37,388 bases of DNA from Pseudomonadota bacterium (lineage in GTDB: Bacteria > Pseudomonadota > Alphaproteobacteria > Acetobacterales > Acetobacteraceae), in contig JAFEFW010000009.1 in assembly GCA_018240405.1 (NCBI GenBank), forward strand, positions 1 to 37,388, read 5' to 3'. The notes below the pieces were generated by a model. The model was not told the DNA's origin. It saw only the letters and a list, made by a program, of their open reading frames with translations, and ran no database searches. Shown in pieces: positions 1-6,839 of this stretch; position 1 is the first letter of the stretch, and each line of letters opens with the position of its first letter. The position numbers and the translations under genes were made by a program.

Positions 1-444
1 AATGTCCCATGGATTACGCGCTGGCGGCCAGGGAAGGTCGAACGAGGTGCCGCCGATGGCGAACTCCCAGGTGGCCAGCTTACCGGTGATCACCGCGCCA
101 GCTTGTTTCAACTTCGTGACAGTGAAAGCGTCTTCAGCTGGGACGTGATCCTTGAACAGCGCCGAGTGCCCGGTCGTGACGATACCGGCTGTATTGTAGA
201 TGTCTTTCAGCCCGATTGGGATACCGTGCAGTGGGCCTTTCCAGCCGCCGCCGGCAATTTCCGCTTCGGCCCTTCTTGCGTCAGCCAGTGCCTGTTCTTC
301 CAGCAGCAGCAGATAGCTGTTCAGCGTGCTGTCCAGGCGCTTGACGCGATTGATGATGGCCGTGGTCAATTCCACGGGAGAGACTTTCCTGTCGCGGATC
401 AACGCCGATGCTTCCGCGATAGTCAGGAAATGAAGATCAGACAT
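1..444 (-). CDS. Amidase signature family protein, N-terminal part (runs off the left edge)
   Basis: The first 148 codons of an amidase-signature enzyme are present, starting at the ATG at 444-442 and still open at base 1. Amidase-signature enzymes hydrolyse C-N amide bonds with a Ser-cisSer-Lys triad. The visible part has the typical helical N-terminus (TIAEASALIRDRKVSPVEL) followed by GPLHGIPIGLKDIYNTAG at about residues 70-87. Lys80 in LKD fits the catalytic lysine. The Gly/Ser-rich segment with both catalytic serines would lie outside the window, so activity and substrate cannot be judged. It could be a GatA-like paralog or a catabolic amidase; no gatB or gatC is visible. It is the last leftward gene after the Nudix gene, with an 81-bp gap. 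Confidence 0.88.
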   Translation of the reverse strand, partial: MSDLHFLTIAEASALIRDRKVSPVELTTAIINRVKRLDSTLNSYLLLLEEQALADARRAEAEIAGGGWKGPLHGIPIGLKDIYNTAGIVTTGHSALFKDHVPAEDAFTVTKLKQAGAVITGKLATWEFAIGGTSFDLPWPPARNPWDI

Positions 445-525
445 AAAGAACGTCCTCGTCTTTCTTGCCGGTGGACGTCCTGTAAGCAAGAGCGGGACCA
501 ACCGCGCGGTCACGCGGCATGAATT

Positions 526-1170
526 TCACTCCATCAGCCAGCCGCGGTCCCGCAGCAGCACGGGTGTCTCTTCCAGCGCGCTTCGTTCCGGTTCTGATAG
601 CGCTAACCAGAGTTTCAAGCGTTCCAGGACTCGTCGCGTGGGAAGAGCCAGATCCAGCGCCAGCGCCTCGGTCATGCCATAGAAGCGCAGCTCCTCCAGT
701 TCACCATCGCCCCCCAGAGTGCCGGAAACATGGTCAGCCTGCACAACCAGGAAGCGGGCGTTGAACCGGATCGGCAGCCCCGGCGGCGTTACGGCCCGCG
801 CCAGGTAGTGCAGCACGTGCAGATGCGGCGGATGGCCGAGCGACAGGCCGGTTTCCTCGTGCAGTTCCCGCGCGGCGGCTTGGGCCAGCGCAACGGCAAG
901 CTGATGGTTGGCCCTTTTGCGCAGATGTCGTTCGGTATGCGGCGACAGCGGCGAGGCGAAGTGCGGCCGCAAGTCCCCCTTGTCCACCCGGCCGCCCGGG
1001 AACACCAGGCGGTTGGGCATGAAGCGGTGCTTCGCGCCGCGCATGCCCATCAGCATGTGCGGTTCGCCTGCCTCCATCTTCAGCACGATCAGGCTGGCCG
1101 CGTGCTTCGCCCTGACTGTCGGAGCGCGGGTGCTGCCGGTCAGGGCGGCGGCGGCAGAGTCATCAGGCAA
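526..1170 (-). CDS. Nudix hydrolase
   Basis: A 214-residue protein of the Nudix family, which hydrolyses nucleoside diphosphates linked to another moiety using Mg2+. The Nudix region is split by an insertion of about 35 residues: LVFPGGRVDKGD at about 55-66, then RELHEETGLSLG at 101-112, which carries the REx2EExG core (R101, E102, E105, E106, G108). This arrangement resembles the NUDT19/CoA-pyrophosphatase-like branch, but the substrate cannot be assigned. Its ATG at 1170 overlaps the end of the upstream nitroreductase-like gene by 8 bp, so the two are probably co-transcribed and translationally coupled. A role in nucleotide or cofactor housekeeping is inference. Confidence 0.87.
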   Translation of the reverse strand: MPDDSAAAALTGSTRAPTVRAKHAASLIVLKMEAGEPHMLMGMRGAKHRFMPNRLVFPGGRVDKGDLRPHFASPLSPHTERHLRKRANHQLAVALAQAAARELHEETGLSLGHPPHLHVLHYLARAVTPPGLPIRFNARFLVVQADHVSGTLGGDGELEELRFYGMTEALALDLALPTRRVLERLKLWLALSEPERSALEETPVLLRDRGWLME

Positions 1171-1999
1171 GATCGAATCCTTTGGTTTTCAGATAGGCAG
1201 CAAAGCCGAAGCGCTCCGGCACAGACAATTGCCGTGCCACGTTCTCGCTCCAGCCGACGCCTTCGCGCGGCGGATAGACATCGTTGTTCTTCAGTCCGCC
1301 CGGCGCCACCGGTTCACGGGCGCGGCGGCGTTCGTCGTAGGCTGCGACCTGCACGTCCAGCGCGCTGTCGTCGTAGTGTTCGCGATGGACCACGACGGAC
1401 GGCGGCAGGCGCATCGCCATCGGCCGGCGGAACTGCGGCCAGCCGATGCTCAGGCCGGCGACCGGGTAGACGCCGGACGGCAGGCCCAGCAGCGGCGACA
1501 CCCGTTCAATGTGCGAGCGGACATAGCTAATCGGGCAGGTGCCCAGGCCGATCGCCTCGGCCGCCGCCATGAACGCCGCCATGGCCAGCGAGCAATCAAC
1601 CGCCGTGTTCAGGAACGTATCGAGGTTGTTGTTGGCGTGCGGCATGCCGTGCATGTCGCACAGTCTCTGGCCGCGGCGCATGTCGCCGCACCAGACCAGA
1701 AAGACAGGCGCGGTGGCGATCCAGTCCATCGTGCCGATCCAGTCGGCGATCTGCTTGATGCGCGCCTTGTCGCGCATCACCACCACGGAATACTGCTGCA
1801 GATCGGACTTCGCCGGCGCCGATTGCGCCGCCGCTAACAACCCGTCCAGCAGTGCGTCCGGCACGTCCTGATCGGTGTAGCGCCGGGTGACCCGGCGATC
1901 GAGCAGGAACCGGATCGCATCCGGCACCTCGGCGTCCGGCACGTCGATGCCGAAACGCGCCCGCAGCAGGTCCTGACTGCTTGCCTCGCTGTCCGCCAC
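1163..1999 (-). CDS. Nitroreductase-family FMN oxidoreductase
   Basis: A 278-residue flavin-dependent oxidoreductase of the nitroreductase superfamily. I chose the GTG at 1999-1997 because GGGAGG sits 5 nt upstream; the open frame continues to 2179 but would overlap the divergent dehydrogenase. Visible family features are RRVTRRYTDQDVPDALLDGLL followed by AAQSAPAKSDLQQY (phosphate/FMN binding), an internal GLGTCPISYVRSH segment and PVAGLSIGWPQ near the FMN site. The C-terminal region (NVARQLSVPERFGFAAYLKT) is typical of NAD(P)H-dependent members. Nitro compounds or quinones are possible substrates. It overlaps the downstream Nudix gene by 8 bp and diverges from the Ldh-type dehydrogenase across 94 bp. 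Confidence 0.87.
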   Translation of the reverse strand: MADSEASSQDLLRARFGIDVPDAEVPDAIRFLLDRRVTRRYTDQDVPDALLDGLLAAAQSAPAKSDLQQYSVVVMRDKARIKQIADWIGTMDWIATAPVFLVWCGDMRRGQRLCDMHGMPHANNNLDTFLNTAVDCSLAMAAFMAAAEAIGLGTCPISYVRSHIERVSPLLGLPSGVYPVAGLSIGWPQFRRPMAMRLPPSVVVHREHYDDSALDVQVAAYDERRRAREPVAPGGLKNNDVYPPREGVGWSENVARQLSVPERFGFAAYLKTKGFDLA

Positions 2000-2093
2000 G
2001 TTGTCCTCCCGAGGATTGGCGATTGTGCCCGCCACCCTTGCCGGAACCGGCCCGACGCGCAAGGCTTGGGCAACGCATCCTGGAGGAAACCGC

Positions 2094-3158
2094 ATGCCCG
2101 CTTCGTATGAGACCCATCGTGCCCAGTTGAAAGCCATCCTGCTCGGCTGGGGCATGCCGGAGGACAATGCCGAGATCACCGCGGACGTGCTGTCCTGGGC
2201 CGATCTGCACGGCGTGGACAGCCACGGTATCTCGATGATTCCCGGCTATGACGGGCTGCGCCGCAGCGGACGCGCGAAGATGGACGCGCGCCCGAAGGTC
2301 GTGCGCGAGACGCCGGTGTCCGCACTGATCGATGGCGGCGGCGGACTGGGACATGTGCCAGGCCATTTCGCCATGAGCGTGGCGATCGACAAGGCTAAGA
2401 AGTCCGGCATGGCGATCAGTGCCGTGCACACCTCGGCGCATTTCGGCGCCGCCGGCTATTACAGTCTGATGGCAGCGAAGGCGGGGCTGATCGGGATTTC
2501 CTGCACCTCGGCCTCCGGCATCCAGGTGGCACCGACCTTCGGCAAGCAGGCGCGGCTAGGCACCGACCCGTGGTCGTTTGCCGCGCCGAGTGCGGATGGC
2601 GTGCCGTTCCTGCTGGATATGGCGACGACGACGGTGGCGGCCGGGCGCATCCGCAACAAGGCGAATGAGGGACTGCCGACGCCGGACGGCTGGGTGCTGG
2701 ATTCCGAGGGACGTCCGAGCAACGATCCGCTGGTGGCGAAGGAGAAGGGCGGGTTCCTGACCTCGCTGGGCGGGTCGCCGGAGAATTCCAGCTACAAGGG
2801 CTATGGCCTGGCGGTGATGGTGAACATACTGGCGTCGTGCCTGTCGGGCGCGACGCTGATCACCGATCCGATGCACACGAAGAAGCCGCAGGGCATGGAT
2901 ATCGGGCACTTCTTCATGGCCATCAATCCGAACCTGTTCCGCGAGGAGGGTGACTTTCAGAAGGATGTTGCCCGCTTCATGGGCGACCTGCGCGGCACAA
3001 GAGCTGTGGACGCGGCACAACCGGTGATGGTGGCCGGTGACCCGCAATGGAAGAACGCGGCGAAGCGTATGCAGGATGGTATCCCGGTCGGTCCCGGCCT
3101 GCTCAATCAGGTCCGGCAGATCGCTCAGGCCGCGGCGGCGCCCTGGTTGCTGGACTGA
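2094..3158 (+). CDS. Ldh family (malate/L-lactate/ureidoglycolate-type) NAD(P)H oxidoreductase
   Basis: A 354-residue member of the type-2 malate/L-lactate dehydrogenase family (PF02615), which reduces or oxidises 2-hydroxy acids with NAD(P)H and has no Rossmann fold. The ATG at 2094 has GGAGG 7 nt upstream; the longer frame back to 2001 lacks such support. Characteristic segments are ADLHGVDSHGISMIPGY near residues 38-54, HTSAHFGAAGYYSLMA with the conserved catalytic histidine, GTDPWSFAAP, and SSYKGYGLAVMVNILASCLSGA. Length is normal for the family. Substrate within the family (malate, lactate, sulfolactate, ureidoglycolate, delta1-piperideine-2-carboxylate) cannot be told from sequence alone. 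It is monocistronic and is followed by a repeat-rich gap. Confidence 0.88.
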   Translation: MPASYETHRAQLKAILLGWGMPEDNAEITADVLSWADLHGVDSHGISMIPGYDGLRRSGRAKMDARPKVVRETPVSALIDGGGGLGHVPGHFAMSVAIDKAKKSGMAISAVHTSAHFGAAGYYSLMAAKAGLIGISCTSASGIQVAPTFGKQARLGTDPWSFAAPSADGVPFLLDMATTTVAAGRIRNKANEGLPTPDGWVLDSEGRPSNDPLVAKEKGGFLTSLGGSPENSSYKGYGLAVMVNILASCLSGATLITDPMHTKKPQGMDIGHFFMAINPNLFREEGDFQKDVARFMGDLRGTRAVDAAQPVMVAGDPQWKNAAKRMQDGIPVGPGLLNQVRQIAQAAAAPWLLD

Positions 3159-3553
3159 CGACGCGGGCAATATTCGAAACGGTTTGCCACGGTAGTTCCC
3201 GCGCGGAGGCTAGCGGCCCTCGTCCCCGCCGCGTGCCGTGTGGAGGCTCGCGCCTGATCGTCACGGTCGACCGAGGCTTGCGCTCAATCATCATGGCGGC
3301 GAAGGCCCGCCATGACGGTGGAGAGCCTGTGCCGGATCGTCCGACGTCCAACGTAGCTTATCTTAACGCCCATGGGACCTGCGCCCGCCGTGACGGTGGA
3401 GAGCTTGTGCCGCACGTCGAGTGTCAGATGCGGCTTACCCTAACGCACATGGGGCGGAGGCCCACCATCCGCGCCTTGGACCACAAATTCAATCGCGCAT
3501 AATGCTGGTTTGGAAAATGCCGTCTGGCCATCGATGCCGCAGGGAGCGGCGGC
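3159..3553. other. Gene-free region with degraded copies of the dispersed palindromic repeat
   Basis: No convincing gene lies here. The region holds a solo palindrome at 3290-3316 (TCATGGCGG/CCGCCATGA around a CGAAGG core). It is followed by two imperfect copies, about 77 bp apart, of a segment starting GTGACGGTGGAGAG or CATGACGGTGGAGAG and ending near CCTAACGCACATGGG (about 3311-3387 and 3388-3455). A degraded arm (CATGGGGCGGAGGCCCACC, 3448 onward) closes the array. The same tail (ATGACGATGAAAG...GTGCCGCACG) follows the intact copy at 20696-20804, so these are decayed members of that family. Confidence 0.7.
3290..3316. repeat. Solo arm of the dispersed palindromic repeat
   Basis: A perfect outer inverted repeat TCATGGCGG...CCGCCATGA encloses a CGAAGG-type loop. 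Compared with the intact arms at 8255, 20696 and 30732 it has lost one G of the GGCGGGC stem. It is followed directly by GACGGTGGAGAG, the conserved tail found after the other copies. Confidence 0.75.
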
Positions 3554-3964
3554 ATGACCGCACGCCTGTCCGGCAATTGGGTCTATGGCGGAGCGCTCGC
3601 GGGCGTCCTCCTGGTCACTCTTTTCTCGCTACTGACGACCGGCTGGCCAGGAACACTGCGTCTGACGTTCCTGTTCCTGCCGCTCTACATGCTGCGCCAA
3701 TACCGGAAGCACGACGCCGACCGCCGCCGTCTGTTCTTCAACGCAACAATCGAGCGGGCCGCTCCAATGGCGCAGGGCAAAAGCTCCCAACGGGCGATTC
3801 GCAAGTCGCCCGCAACCAGATCGTCAGACGGCCCTCCGGCACTCCCAGGTCCTCAACGAGTTGGCACATTACGCCGCCGCAATCCGCAGTCGCTCCAGCG
3901 CCCGGGCGCGCCCGAGCAGCGGCAGCAAGTCAGCAAGGCCTGGACCAGCATCTTCCCCGGTTAG
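3554..3964 (+). CDS. Small hypothetical membrane protein (3' end uncertain)
   Basis: The open frame gives 136 residues. The first 60 are convincingly protein-like: two hydrophobic segments (about 10-30, YGGALAGVLLVTLFSLL, and 36-48, LRLTFLFLPLYML) followed by a basic stretch (RQYRKHDADRRRLFF). GC-rich third positions and a GGGAG 7 nt before the ATG support translation. The last third is low-complexity and lies antisense to the 3' end of the GluRS-like gene (96-bp convergent overlap), so the true C-terminus may be non-conserved or the frame damaged. I do not recognise a family. Likely an inner-membrane protein of unknown role. Confidence 0.5.
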   Translation: MTARLSGNWVYGGALAGVLLVTLFSLLTTGWPGTLRLTFLFLPLYMLRQYRKHDADRRRLFFNATIERAAPMAQGKSSQRAIRKSPATRSSDGPPALPGPQRVGTLRRRNPQSLQRPGAPEQRQQVSKAWTSIFPG

Positions 3965-5194
3965 CGCCAGGTAGAGTGGCGCGAGCACACCGGCCCGGCT
4001 GCGTCCGGTGGCCTCCACGATGGCATCGACCCACTGCTCCCAAACGGCATCGCCCCAAGGCTCCGCCGGCAGCAATTCCGCCGCCAAAGTCAGCAGATCG
4101 TGCTCGTTTTCCACCACCGGTGGAACGATCGTGCCGGTGACCACGTCCCACCAGCCGCGCGCTTCCTTCAGCATGTCCAGATTGCCGCGCACCGCCAGCC
4201 AGAACCGCTCGGTCGCTCCCGGTGGCAGCCGGTCAGCCACCTCGGCAAAACCCAGCCCGGCGAGCGCCCGCCGGTTTGCCGCCAGCACACAGGCGACGCT
4301 GAAATCCGCCTTGGCATAGCGTTCCAGGTCAAAGCTGGCGATCAGATCGGCGAGTGGTTTCGGGGCACGGCGCGGATCGTTGGTGCCCGCCATGCAGACG
4401 GTGATCGCCGCTGGCTCGATACCGTCGGATCGCAACTGCCGTATCGGCAACCCCGCGACGCGCCGCCCCGGCAAGGCACGGGCGCCATCCGGCAGCGGCG
4501 GCAGATGGGCAAAGGCAACCGACATCGGCCGGCCGGTCAGCCTTTCGAACAGCTCGATCTGTATCGCTGTATTGGCGGCATTCTCCTCGCCGCGGATGAT
4601 GTGGGTGATGCCGGTGTCGATGTCGTCGACGACGCTGGCCAGCAACGGCATCGGCGTGCCGTCCGCGCGCACCAGCACCGGGTCCGAGATAGCCGGCAGC
4701 TTGGCATGCCGCTCCCCCAGCAGCCCGTCGTGCCAACGGAGTTCACGCGGGGACAGCCGCAGCCGCCAATAGGGTCGCTTGCCCCCAGCCTCCGCCGCTG
4801 CCCGCTGCGCTGGCGTCAGCGCCAGCATCGCACGATCGTAGACCAGAGGCTGGTTCCGCTTGCGCCGCATTTCCTGCTTGGCGCGCAGCTCCTCCTCCGA
4901 TTCGAAGCAGGGGTACAGCAATTGCTGCGCCTGCAGCCGAGCGATCGCAGCGTCGTAGAGAGGCCGGCGCTCTGACTGATGGATACAACTGTCCCAATCA
5001 ATGCCCAGCCAGCGCAGATCCTGCGTGAGCTGCTCTGAAATCGCGGGCGGACACCGCTCCGTGTCCACGTCGTCCAATCGAATTAGCAGCGGTGCGTTAT
5101 ATCGGCGGGCAAACAGGTAATTCGCCAGCGCCACCCGCGCCCCGTTGACCAGCAGCGGCCCGCTCGGCGTCGGCGCAAACCGGACGCGGATCAA
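3869..5194 (-). CDS. Glutamyl-tRNA synthetase-like protein lacking HIGH and KMSKS motifs
   Basis: A 441-residue protein collinear with class I GluRS of the alphaproteobacterial GltX2 type: VRFAPTPSG at the N-terminus, DLRWLGIDWD, LYPCFESEEEL, YDRAMLALT, LASVVDDIDTGITHIIRGEE and HLPPLPDG are all in order. Both ATP-binding signatures are altered. The HIGH position reads LLVNGAR where real enzymes have LHVGNAR or LHIGGAR. The KMSKS position reads RALPGRRV instead of a KLSKR-type motif, so its lysines are missing. Aminoacylation therefore looks unlikely and the protein may be repurposed, as in other synthetase paralogs such as HisZ. The start is a TTG overlapping the TGA of the acidic hypothetical upstream, which implies translational coupling. 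There is no frameshift and the full length is kept. Confidence 0.82.
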   Translation of the reverse strand: MIRVRFAPTPSGPLLVNGARVALANYLFARRYNAPLLIRLDDVDTERCPPAISEQLTQDLRWLGIDWDSCIHQSERRPLYDAAIARLQAQQLLYPCFESEEELRAKQEMRRKRNQPLVYDRAMLALTPAQRAAAEAGGKRPYWRLRLSPRELRWHDGLLGERHAKLPAISDPVLVRADGTPMPLLASVVDDIDTGITHIIRGEENAANTAIQIELFERLTGRPMSVAFAHLPPLPDGARALPGRRVAGLPIRQLRSDGIEPAAITVCMAGTNDPRRAPKPLADLIASFDLERYAKADFSVACVLAANRRALAGLGFAEVADRLPPGATERFWLAVRGNLDMLKEARGWWDVVTGTIVPPVVENEHDLLTLAAELLPAEPWGDAVWEQWVDAIVEATGRSRAGVLAPLYLALTGEDAGPGLADLLPLLGRARALERLRIAAA

Positions 5195-5562
5195 TCCTCG
5201 TCCTCGTCCACCAGTTCATCGTCGAGGCGCGGATCAAGCGCGCGCCAGTCGCGCTCTTCCGGGGCGGCCGGACGATCGACGAAGTCGCCGAGTTCGGTGG
5301 CGCTTTTCCAGCCACCCTCCTCAACGTCCAGCACGACCGCGTCCTCACCGAACGCGAACCAGGCTTCCAGCACGTCCTTGGTGGACATGCCGGCGGCACG
5401 GCAGTGCTCGATCGAGTCGCGCACGTAGCGGCGGGCAAACTCATTCGCCTGCATCAGTGTCGGGAAGCCGCCGATCTCCTCGGTGATGTTGTCCTGGGCG
5501 CCGCCGGACAGGTCCATGATGCGCACCCGCCAACCGCCGGGCGGCGCGAACAGGTCGCTCAT
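5191..5562 (-). CDS. Conserved-looking acidic hypothetical protein
   Basis: A 123-residue cytoplasmic protein with no signal peptide or membrane segment. It begins MSDLFAPPGGWRVRIMDL, has a helical middle (QANEFARRYVRDSIEHCRAAGMSTKDVLEAWFAFGED) and ends in a very acidic tail (DDELVDEDED). I do not recognise the family. Its TGA overlaps the TTG start of the GluRS-like gene, so the two are probably made together and a shared function is plausible. No good Shine-Dalgarno precedes the ATG. Third-position GC is high, as expected of a real gene. Confidence 0.7.
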   Translation of the reverse strand: MSDLFAPPGGWRVRIMDLSGGAQDNITEEIGGFPTLMQANEFARRYVRDSIEHCRAAGMSTKDVLEAWFAFGEDAVVLDVEEGGWKSATELGDFVDRPAAPEERDWRALDPRLDDELVDEDED

Positions 5563-5685
5563 GGGTAGAGGAAAATGATGTTCATCCTGGCGAACCTATG
5601 GATGCGCTCATGTGGAATCAACCGCGCGTGTGGCTGGTCTGCACCGGCCGGCGGACTGGCCGCGTTGTGTTCGTTATCGATTCCA

Positions 5686-5958
5686 TCAGCGTTTCCAGCG
5701 GGCTGCCAGGTCCCAGACATGCACGACCAGTGCGGCTGTCAGTGCCAGCGGAACCCAGGGCCATGCGCGGCCTGCCAGCGCGCAGCGCAGCGCCAGCAGC
5801 AGGCACAGTGCCGGCAGCAGCATGCGCAGTGTCGCCAGCGGCGTCAGGCCACGGGCCCGGATGATCACCAGGCCCTCGATCGCAGTCAGGATGGCGATCA
5901 GGTCGATCCAGTGCGGCGAGGTCAGTAGGGCGGCAAACCAGCGGTCGGAGGTCATCAT
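5686..5958 (-). CDS. Small membrane protein coupled to bchO
   Basis: A 90-residue protein with three predicted membrane helices (about 18-33, 47-63 and 68-84: HWIDLIAILTAIEGLVII, LLPALCLLLALRCALAG, WVPLALTAALVVHVW). Its ATGATG start at 5958 overlaps the bchO stop by 4 bp, so I reject the longer open frame to 6189, which only reads bchO out of frame. The family is not recognised. As the last gene of the bchI-bchD-bchO-x unit it may have a role in the photosynthetic membrane, but nothing in the sequence proves this. Confidence 0.7.
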   Translation of the reverse strand: MMTSDRWFAALLTSPHWIDLIAILTAIEGLVIIRARGLTPLATLRMLLPALCLLLALRCALAGRAWPWVPLALTAALVVHVWDLAARWKR

Positions 5959-6839
5959 GCGGCCGCCTCCTCTATCAGCACGCGATCGACCAGCCGGACG
6001 ATCTCCTCCGGCCGCTCCTCGTGCGCCAGATGGCCGAGGCCGCGCAGCACGACAATTTCGGCGGACGGCACGGCGGAGCGGATGCGATACGCCTCGGCTG
6101 GCGGGACCATGCCGTCGCGCGTGCCGGTGACCAGCAGCAGGCGCGGCTGCAGCCGACTCATGTCGCGGACCAGGGTCCGCAAATCCCAATTCGCCATCAG
6201 CGCCAGCGCGCCGCGCACATGGCCCGGGTTGGCCGCCAGCCGGCTGTAGTAGCGCATGCCGGCAGCGTCGATGCGCGATCCGGTGGCGCGCAGCAGTCGC
6301 TCAACCGATGACCGTGTGCCGGTGAATAGCGAGACCGCCCAGGCGGCCAGCGGGGTATTGGCCAGGAACCGGGCAGCCGGGGAAAACACCTCATGCGTCA
6401 TGCCCGGGAACGGCAGTAGTGCGCCGTTCAGGCTGATGATCGCGCGCGGCGCCGTCGCGCCGTCCAGGCACATCCGGATCGCAATGGCCGCCCCGGCGGA
6501 ATGCCCGATCATCAGCACCGGCGACAGATCGAGGTAATGCAACAGACCCGCCACGCCGCGCGCCACGCCGGGTAGTGTGTAGCCGGCGGCGGAGGCCGGC
6601 GCAGCAGTGAAGCCGTGGCCAGGCAGATCCGGCATCACCACGGTGAAACGCTCCGCCAGCGCCGGTGCGAGGTCACGCCAGGAATGTGTCGCCGCTCCGG
6701 TACCGTGCAGCAGCAGGACGACCGGGCCGCGTCCCATGACCTGCACATGCCAGCGCTGGCCGGACACGGTGACGAAGCGGCTGGCCTCCCGGTTCGGCCA
6801 GTCGCGGCCGTCGCGTTCCCAGACCGGTCCGGCCGTCAT
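5955..6839 (-). CDS. bchO: BchO, alpha/beta-hydrolase accessory to Mg-chelatase
   Basis: A 294-residue alpha/beta hydrolase at the place where phototrophic Proteobacteria carry bchO, directly after bchD. Visible elements are the oxyanion region VVLLLHGTGAATHSW (40-54), PDLPGHGFTAAP, the nucleophile elbow GHSAG with Ser114, an acid candidate in VTGTRDGMVPP and the catalytic histidine in LGHLAHEE near residue 270. BchO is linked to bacteriochlorophyll synthesis at the Mg-chelatase step, but its exact reaction is not settled. It overlaps bchD by 4 bp upstream and the small membrane gene by 4 bp downstream. Length is normal. Confidence 0.93.
   Translation of the reverse strand: MTAGPVWERDGRDWPNREASRFVTVSGQRWHVQVMGRGPVVLLLHGTGAATHSWRDLAPALAERFTVVMPDLPGHGFTAAPASAAGYTLPGVARGVAGLLHYLDLSPVLMIGHSAGAAIAIRMCLDGATAPRAIISLNGALLPFPGMTHEVFSPAARFLANTPLAAWAVSLFTGTRSSVERLLRATGSRIDAAGMRYYSRLAANPGHVRGALALMANWDLRTLVRDMSRLQPRLLLVTGTRDGMVPPAEAYRIRSAVPSAEIVVLRGLGHLAHEERPEEIVRLVDRVLIEEAAA

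Noticed and set aside
5686-6189. Longer start for the small membrane protein after bchO
   Set aside because: The extra residues only read bchO out of frame; the ATGATG at 5958 overlapping the bchO stop is the natural start.
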